NCBI GenBank assembly: GCA_047974565.1
Contig: JBKECN010000011.1
Coordinates: 62,001-126,000, forward strand
Source of the DNA: JBDIAG01 sp047974565
GTDB taxonomy: Bacteria > Actinomycetota > Actinomycetes > Actinomycetales > CAWJMD01
Length of the DNA stretch: 64,000 bases
Reading direction: 5' to 3'
Positions within the stretch are counted from its first letter, which is position 1. Each line of letters starts with the position of its first letter. The position numbers and the translations under genes are program-made. The notes beneath the pieces are model-generated. The model worked only from the letters and a program-made list of their open reading frames with translations. It was not told the DNA's origin and did no database searches. This document shows, piece after piece, positions 59,270 to 64,000 of this stretch.

Positions 59270-60364
59270 TCACCACGGAGGTGGTCCGGTGGAATCGCCG
59301 AGGCGAACGGTGGTGGGCAGCAGCAGGTCTGCGCCCGGATCGCCCTCGATCATGGAGTGGACGAGACGGGCCGCTGCCCGTCCCTTGTCCGAGCCGGGTT
59401 GATGGACGGTGGTCAGATTGCCCGCCCAGTTCGGAGGATCGATACCGTCGAAGCCGGTCACGCTCACGTCCGCGGGCACGTCCAGCCCTGCGGCACGAAC
59501 GGCCTGTATCGCTCCAAAGGCGAGTTGATCCGACGTGGTCATGATGGCGGTCGGCCGATCGGAGCCGCTCGCGTGCAGGAACTCGGTGACAGCGGCGAAC
59601 CCGGCGTCGATCGTGCTGGCGCCCGCATTGACGGTGGGGACTGAATCGCCGAAGACCTCGCGGATCGCGGCCAGGCGACCCAGGACATCGGGGAACTCCG
59701 CCCGGGCAAGCGCATCGACGATCGGAACGGCCGCGCCCGTCGAACCCTGAGGGGCGTCAGCCGGAGCCAGCCGCTGGGCGACGGCCAACACCCTTCGGTG
59801 CCCGAGGTCCGACAGCTGGCGGGCGAGATCGAGCATGCCGATGCGTTCATCGATGTCGACGTGCCGCACTCCGTCCAGGTACGGCTGACCCATCGCCACC
59901 ATCGAGATGTTCCGGTCGCGCAGGTGTTCGGCGGCCGGCACCGCGTCCGGCCCGCAACCGAAGAAGACCACCCCGTCCATCGCCTGCATCCGCAGCCGGT
60001 CGCGCAGCTCCTGCGGCGCCTGCGGACGCAGCGACAGCATCAGCATGCCCACCGGCAGCGAATCGAGCACCTCGGCCAGGCCGTTGACGACGGCGAGCGC
60101 ATAGGGATCCTGCAGGGCATGGCGCAAGGAACCCTCCACCACGACTCCCACCACCCCGCATCGACCGCGACGCAGGTTCGCGGCGACCGGGTTCGGGCCG
60201 GCGTAATTGAGGGCCTGGGCCGCCGCGAGCACCCGGGTCCGAGTACCCTCGGACACCGGGCCATTGCCGCTGAACACCAGCGAGGCCGTGGACAGCGACA
60301 CACCCGCTTGGCCGGCGACCTGCTTGAGGGTCACCCGGCCCGGATAGGTGTTCGGTCGCGTCAT
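59270..60364 (-). CDS. LacI family transcriptional regulator
   Basis: 364 aa, ATG 60364. HTH VTLKQVAGQAGVSLSTASLV (11-30) plus hinge NYAGPNPVAANLRRGRCG. The remainder is a periplasmic-binding-protein-like sensor (VGVVVEGSLRHALQDPYALA, DGVVFFGCGPDAVPAAEHL, VSVTGFDGIDPPNWAGNLTT). LacI proteins sense sugars or nucleosides. A palindrome 16 bp before the start (60376-60392) fits autoregulation, and the same 12-mer lies before the YbjJ-like MFS gene. Confidence 0.9.
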   Translation of the reverse strand: MTRPNTYPGRVTLKQVAGQAGVSLSTASLVFSGNGPVSEGTRTRVLAAAQALNYAGPNPVAANLRRGRCGVVGVVVEGSLRHALQDPYALAVVNGLAEVLDSLPVGMLMLSLRPQAPQELRDRLRMQAMDGVVFFGCGPDAVPAAEHLRDRNISMVAMGQPYLDGVRHVDIDERIGMLDLARQLSDLGHRRVLAVAQRLAPADAPQGSTGAAVPIVDALARAEFPDVLGRLAAIREVFGDSVPTVNAGASTIDAGFAAVTEFLHASGSDRPTAIMTTSDQLAFGAIQAVRAAGLDVPADVSVTGFDGIDPPNWAGNLTTVHQPGSDKGRAAARLVHSMIEGDPGADLLLPTTVRLGDSTGPPPW

Positions 60365-60375
60365 GAGCCGAGGGT

Positions 60376-60392
60376 ATCAAATCGATTCGATC
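60376..60392. promoter_or_regulatory. LacI-type operator, site B
   Basis: AATCGATTCGAT at 60380-60391, sixteen bases upstream of the lacI-type start. It is the same 12-mer as site A at 57139-57150 on the other strand. Both lie in promoter regions, so they are likely targets of the LacI protein. Confidence 0.55.
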
Positions 60393-60484
60393 TTATGAGA
60401 GTAATGCTTGCCACACGGCCTCTCGCCTTCGTGCCAGGCAACGGGGGCCATCGTCGGAAGAGTCCGCGAGGCTGTGGCGACGTG

Positions 60485-61696
60485 TCAGCCAGGCAGGTCG
60501 TCGAGGCCACCCTCGACCGTGGCCGGCGCCACACACGATCCTGGGCTCGTCGCGGTGAGGAAGCGCCCCAAGGCGACCGTGCCCGGATCCTCGGCGGCGT
60601 TCGGGCCGGCGAGCAACTGCTGGGTGAGCCACACCTGGACGGTGCCGCTGTCGGGGTGGACATAGCCGGCGGTGCCGGTTCCGCCGACCCAGCCGTACCG
60701 TCCCAGCCGATTCCACGACTCCAGTTCGGCGACATCGACGGCGCCGCCGGCGCTCCACGACTGGCCGGCCAGGAAGGGGTGGCCAGGACTCGATGGCACC
60801 CGGGCGGTGAGCAGGCGCTGGCGGGCGGCCTTGCCCATCACGAGTCGCCCCTCCCAGTAGCCGCCGTCGGCGAGCATCCGGAAGAAGACATGCAGGTCAC
60901 TCACAGTGGACAGCAGTCCGCCACCACCTGAACGGAACGGTGGCGGGGTGAACCATTGCCCGCGCATCTCGTCCACCGGCTGCAAGCCGTCCTCGCCGCC
61001 GTTCGGGAGCCGCTCATACAGGACTGACATGCGCGGCAACTTCTCGGCGGGAAGGCTGAATGAGGTGTCCGTCATCCGCAACGGACCGAACAGCGTATCG
61101 ATCAGTACGTCGGTCAGTGACTGGCCCTCGAGCCGTTCCAGCAGTACGCCCAGCAGGTCGGCGCCGGTGTGGTACGTCCAGCCCTGTCCCGGTTGGTGCA
61201 CCAGGGGGAGCTCCGCGGCCCGACGCATCCACTCGTCCGGCTCGGGGTAGGCCTGAGGTCGGGGTGGTCCCTGCGCCAGCCGATCCAGCAGCAGCGGCAC
61301 GACATGCGCACCACCCTCGGCGGGAAAGCCCAGGCCTGCCTGGAAGGTGAGCAGGTCGTCCACCGTGATCGGCCGCACCGCAGGGACAGTGTCATCCAGC
61401 TCGCTGTCCGGGGTGCGCAGCACCCGCGGCTCGGCCAACTCAGGCAACCAGGTGCGGACCTCGTCCTGCGCGTCCAGCCTGCCCCGCTCGATGAGAATGG
61501 CGGCGGCGGCCGCCACGATCGGCTTGGTGAGCGAGGCGATGCGGACGATCGTGTCGCGAGACATCTGCACGCCGGCGAGTTCGCGCACGCCGGCGCTGGC
61601 GAACTCCGAGACCCCTGGACGGCTCACCGCTGCCACGACGCCGGGGACACCTGTCTCGGTACACACGTCGTCGAGTACCGCTTGGAGCGACCGCAT
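60485..61696 (-). CDS. Serine beta-lactamase-fold hydrolase (class C/EstB-like)
   Basis: 403 aa, ATG 61696. SLTK at 55-58 is the active-site SxxK box and YHT (Tyr in GWTYHTGADLLG) the second. VGGTGTAGYVHPD near the end takes the place of the KTG box. FAGVRELAGVQMSRD and PITVDDLLTFQAGLGFPAEG are typical. The family contains esterases, D-aminopeptidases and beta-lactamase homologues. No signal peptide is visible, so it is probably a cytoplasmic esterase. The gene lies upstream of, and in the same direction as, the LacI gene. Confidence 0.85.
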   Translation of the reverse strand: MRSLQAVLDDVCTETGVPGVVAAVSRPGVSEFASAGVRELAGVQMSRDTIVRIASLTKPIVAAAAAILIERGRLDAQDEVRTWLPELAEPRVLRTPDSELDDTVPAVRPITVDDLLTFQAGLGFPAEGGAHVVPLLLDRLAQGPPRPQAYPEPDEWMRRAAELPLVHQPGQGWTYHTGADLLGVLLERLEGQSLTDVLIDTLFGPLRMTDTSFSLPAEKLPRMSVLYERLPNGGEDGLQPVDEMRGQWFTPPPFRSGGGGLLSTVSDLHVFFRMLADGGYWEGRLVMGKAARQRLLTARVPSSPGHPFLAGQSWSAGGAVDVAELESWNRLGRYGWVGGTGTAGYVHPDSGTVQVWLTQQLLAGPNAAEDPGTVALGRFLTATSPGSCVAPATVEGGLDDLPG

Positions 61697-61941
61697 CGCC
61701 CCACCCTGACAGTGATTGTTGGCAAATCTCAAACCCGCGGTTGTCGATGTCGCCCCAGAGATAGTTTCACCTTAAATCATCCATCGTCACCATCAACTAC
61801 TCAGGGTTACCAGGTGAGGCTTCAGCACGGGCCGCTTGAGCGGTTCTTTCCGGCATCGCGTGACCGTGGTCAAAGAAGGGTCAAGGAATACAGCGCTACC
61901 GACGATTCGTCCTGCGAGAGTCCGAGCAGATAAGGATCGCC
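61697..61941. other. Divergent intergenic region
   Basis: About 245 bp between the divergent hydrolase (minus) and GGDEF-EAL (plus) genes. It holds an AT-rich stretch near 61750-61790 that could be a promoter. No clear palindrome. Confidence 0.4.
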
Positions 61942-64000
61942 ATGAGACCCAAGGCCACCCAGAAGCCGGCGGCCCTTACCCGGGGTGCCGCGTCCTCACG
62001 CAGGTTTGTCGTAGTGACCGCATGGCTGACCCCGGCGCTGACCGCGATCTACCTGTTCGCCGATCCCTCGCGTGGTGAGGCCTGGATGCTGCCGACCGAC
62101 TGGTTCCCGGCCATGCTGGTGACCCTGATGGCTATCGCCGGGCTGCTGCTGGCCAAGTACACCGACACCGTCTCGGCCACCGAGGCTCGGGCGTGGCCGG
62201 CTTCCTTCGGTCTCGCCCTGCTGTTCGCCATGGACTTTCTACCCGCTCTCCTGCTCGTCTCCGCCTGCGCGATCGCCTCGGGACTCGCCTATCGCCGCCA
62301 CTGGTCGGACACCCTGTTCATGTGGTGCCGAGACGCCCTGGCGCTGTTGGTGGCCACGATCGTGGCGCACCTTCTCGTCGAGACCGGCGACCATCGTGGC
62401 CTGGTCGACATGGCGACCACCCAGGGCATGCTCACCGGTCTGCTGTGCGGAGCGGTGTTCTTCACGATCTCCTATCTCATGGAAGGGATCCGGCGCGGCC
62501 TGGAGGTCGGTCGGGTTGGCGAGGTCGTCCTGCGGGTGGCCACCATCCGGGCCCCGGTCGGTGCCGCGCAGACCGTGATGGCTGTGATGATCGCCCTGCT
62601 CGTCCAGGTCACCCCCTGGTGGACGAGCCTGGGCCTGGTGCCGGTCTTCGTCCTGCACTACGCGCTGTCCACCTCGCGCCGACACCTGCTGGCCTCGCGC
62701 CGAGACCCGCTCACCGGTCTGATGAACCGCAGCCGGTTGGAGGTGCTGCTCGACTCCGCCTGCGAGGAGCTCTCACACGACCAGCAGTTGGCCCTCGTCC
62801 TGCTCGACCTGGACCACTTCAAGTACGTCAACACCGTCCTGGGACACCCCACCGGCGACGAGGTGCTCTGCGCCGTCGCCCAACGTTTGGAGCGGGCCTT
62901 CCGGGACGCGATGGCCGTTGCCCGGCTCGGTGGTGACGAGTTCGCGATCCTCGTCGCGGTGCGCGACGAGGCCGAGGCCAGGTCCATCGGTGAGCGGGTC
63001 GCCGCGGTGCTGGCCGAGCCCTACCGGCACGAGTCGAACCACCTGGTGGACGTCAACGCCAGCATCGGCATCGCCCTGGCCCCCCAGCACGGGCGGACGA
63101 TGGCCGACCTGTTCTCGCACGCCGACGCCGCCATGTATGCGTCCAAGGACGCCAAGACCGGCCTGACCCTGTACAGCACGACGATGGCCAGCCCGACGGT
63201 CTCCCGGCTGGGTATCGTCGGCTCGCTGCGCAGGGCGATAGAGAACGACGAGTTCTACCTGGACTTCCAGCCCAAGATCAGCCTGAAGACCCGGCGGATG
63301 GTGGGGGTGGAGGCGCTCGTGCGCTGGCGCCACCCGAGCGGTCAACTGGTGCCACCGGACGAGTTCATCCCGGCCGCCGAACGCTCCGGGATCATGCCCG
63401 AACTCACCGACCTGGTGCTGCGGATGGCGCTGAAGGAGATCTGGCAGTGGCGCCGGCACGGCATCGAGGTGCCGGTCGCGGTGAACGTCACCTCCACCGA
63501 CCTGCTCAAGCCCGGCTTCGTCGACAAGCTCACCACGATGCTGCACGAGTTCCAGGTGCCGGCCACCAACCTCACCCTCGAGGTGACCGAGCGGGTGCTC
63601 ACCGGTGACCTGGCCGGCGCCCGAGCGGTCATGGTGGAGCTGAACAAGATGGGCGTGCGGCTGGCGATGGACGACTTCGGCACCGGCTGGTCGTCGCTGC
63701 TGATGCTGCGCAGCCTGCCGGTCACCGAGGTCAAGCTCGACCGCTCGTTCGTCGCGGGGATCGAGTCGGACCTGGACCGCGCGATCGTCAGCAAGGTGAC
63801 CGAGCTCGCCCACGCCCTCGACCTCGTGGTGGTGGCCGAAGGGGTGGAGACCAGTCAGGTGATGGACCGCCTGCTGCGGCTCGGCTGCGACGAGGCCCAG
63901 GGCTGGTACATCGCCCGGCCGATGCCCGGTTCTGCCCTGCTGGAATGGGCGTCACGCCAGGGAGTCGTGGTGGAGGGCAACCAGATCGCCTCCGCGGCCG
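61942..64000 (+). CDS. Membrane GGDEF-EAL protein (cyclic di-GMP turnover), cut by window end
   Basis: ATG 61942 follows AAGGAT; the frame is open to the window end (686 codons). Residues 20-250 contain several membrane spans without a known sensor motif. A GGDEF domain starts near 255 (RDPLTGLMNRSRLEVLL) with RLGGDEFAILV near 330, so cyclase activity is expected. An EAL domain has VGVEALVRWRHPSG near 455, DDFGTGWSSLLMLRSLP, KLDRSFV and VAEGVET, all catalytic residues visible. So the protein could make and break cyclic di-GMP. The C-terminus is missing only if it extends past 64000. Confidence 0.9.
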   Translation, partial: MRPKATQKPAALTRGAASSRRFVVVTAWLTPALTAIYLFADPSRGEAWMLPTDWFPAMLVTLMAIAGLLLAKYTDTVSATEARAWPASFGLALLFAMDFLPALLLVSACAIASGLAYRRHWSDTLFMWCRDALALLVATIVAHLLVETGDHRGLVDMATTQGMLTGLLCGAVFFTISYLMEGIRRGLEVGRVGEVVLRVATIRAPVGAAQTVMAVMIALLVQVTPWWTSLGLVPVFVLHYALSTSRRHLLASRRDPLTGLMNRSRLEVLLDSACEELSHDQQLALVLLDLDHFKYVNTVLGHPTGDEVLCAVAQRLERAFRDAMAVARLGGDEFAILVAVRDEAEARSIGERVAAVLAEPYRHESNHLVDVNASIGIALAPQHGRTMADLFSHADAAMYASKDAKTGLTLYSTTMASPTVSRLGIVGSLRRAIENDEFYLDFQPKISLKTRRMVGVEALVRWRHPSGQLVPPDEFIPAAERSGIMPELTDLVLRMALKEIWQWRRHGIEVPVAVNVTSTDLLKPGFVDKLTTMLHEFQVPATNLTLEVTERVLTGDLAGARAVMVELNKMGVRLAMDDFGTGWSSLLMLRSLPVTEVKLDRSFVAGIESDLDRAIVSKVTELAHALDLVVVAEGVETSQVMDRLLRLGCDEAQGWYIARPMPGSALLEWASRQGVVVEGNQIASAA

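Noticed and set aside
62773..63813. 346-codon minus-strand frame opposite the GGDEF-EAL gene
   Set aside because: GGDEF and EAL catalytic motifs on the plus strand settle the coding strand.
1..64000. CRISPR array
   Set aside because: No regularly spaced repeats of 23-40 bp were seen. The only tandem units are 20 bp without spacers at 59051-59110.
1..64000. Plasmid origin or partition locus suggested by the ParB-like protein
   Set aside because: There is no ParA, RepA or iteron array, and the ParB-like domain is the toxin-type variant.

Overview
The window is GC-rich, densely packed bacterial DNA that looks like an actinomycete (high-GC Gram-positive). It has frequent GTG starts, 1-4 nt start/stop overlaps, and PucR, LacI, TetR and LuxR regulators beside major-facilitator exporters, a Tat-type metallo-hydrolase and several VapBC modules. 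The genus cannot be told from the sequence. Roughly half is accessory DNA.

Layout. (1) 1-8.2 kb: an island edge against a tRNA-Leu(CAG) gene. It holds a truncated hydrolase, a TetR/DoxX-like divergent pair, three toxin-antitoxin loci (one with a broken toxin), a TIGR04255-HTH-'TQTCDL' gene set with frameshifts, and remnants of an IS630-type transposase and a tyrosine integrase. (2) 8.4-18 kb: an SHMT-like PLP enzyme divergent from a PucR regulator, a Tat-exported metallo-beta-lactamase-fold (MBL) hydrolase, a Baeyer-Villiger-type monooxygenase fused to an esterase, and an ATPase-LuxR regulator. (3) 18-26.3 kb: toxin-like material, namely a ParB-fold protein overlapping an unknown partner, a four-gene minus-strand run containing a RelA/SpoT nucleotidyltransferase, and an excisionase-type antitoxin with a decayed PIN toxin. 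Ordinary thioesterase and MerR genes sit among them. (4) 26.4-46.6 kb: a defence island on the minus strand. It is a complete type 1 BREX order (HTH gene, brxA, brxB, brxC, pglX, pglZ, brxL) with an AlbA_2/GHKL gene between pglX and pglZ and a Gabija-like pair (OLD/TOPRIM ATPase plus UvrD-type helicase) coupled to the 3' end. An ImmA/IrrE-HTH gene overlapping a PIN-like gene follows. The helicase carries a one-base frameshift. (5) 47-54.4 kb: an endonuclease-VII-like gene, an alpha/beta hydrolase, an in-frame MFS-LuxR deletion chimera, a second MBL copy in inverted orientation, and an MhpA/extradiol dioxygenase/C-C hydrolase set for aromatic meta-cleavage. A divergent TetR gene follows. (6) 55-64 kb: two MFS transporters, a LacI regulator with two matching operators, a serine beta-lactamase-fold hydrolase and a membrane GGDEF-EAL protein cut by the window end.

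How the parts fit. BREX genes are translationally coupled, so the nuclease/helicase pair and the AlbA_2 protein are probably expressed as part of the same defence operon. BREX would block phage replication through PglX methylation marks, while the OLD/helicase pair would add nucleolytic restriction if the helicase frameshift is not real. A 40-bp palindromic repeat occurs four times (12.7, 18.0, 25.4 and 47.6 kb). Copies 2 and 4 bracket the accessory block of regions 3 and 4. The two MBL genes form a 1.2-kb inverted pair about 36.6 kb apart and share a nearly identical central segment. Frameshifted genes are confined to the accessory regions.
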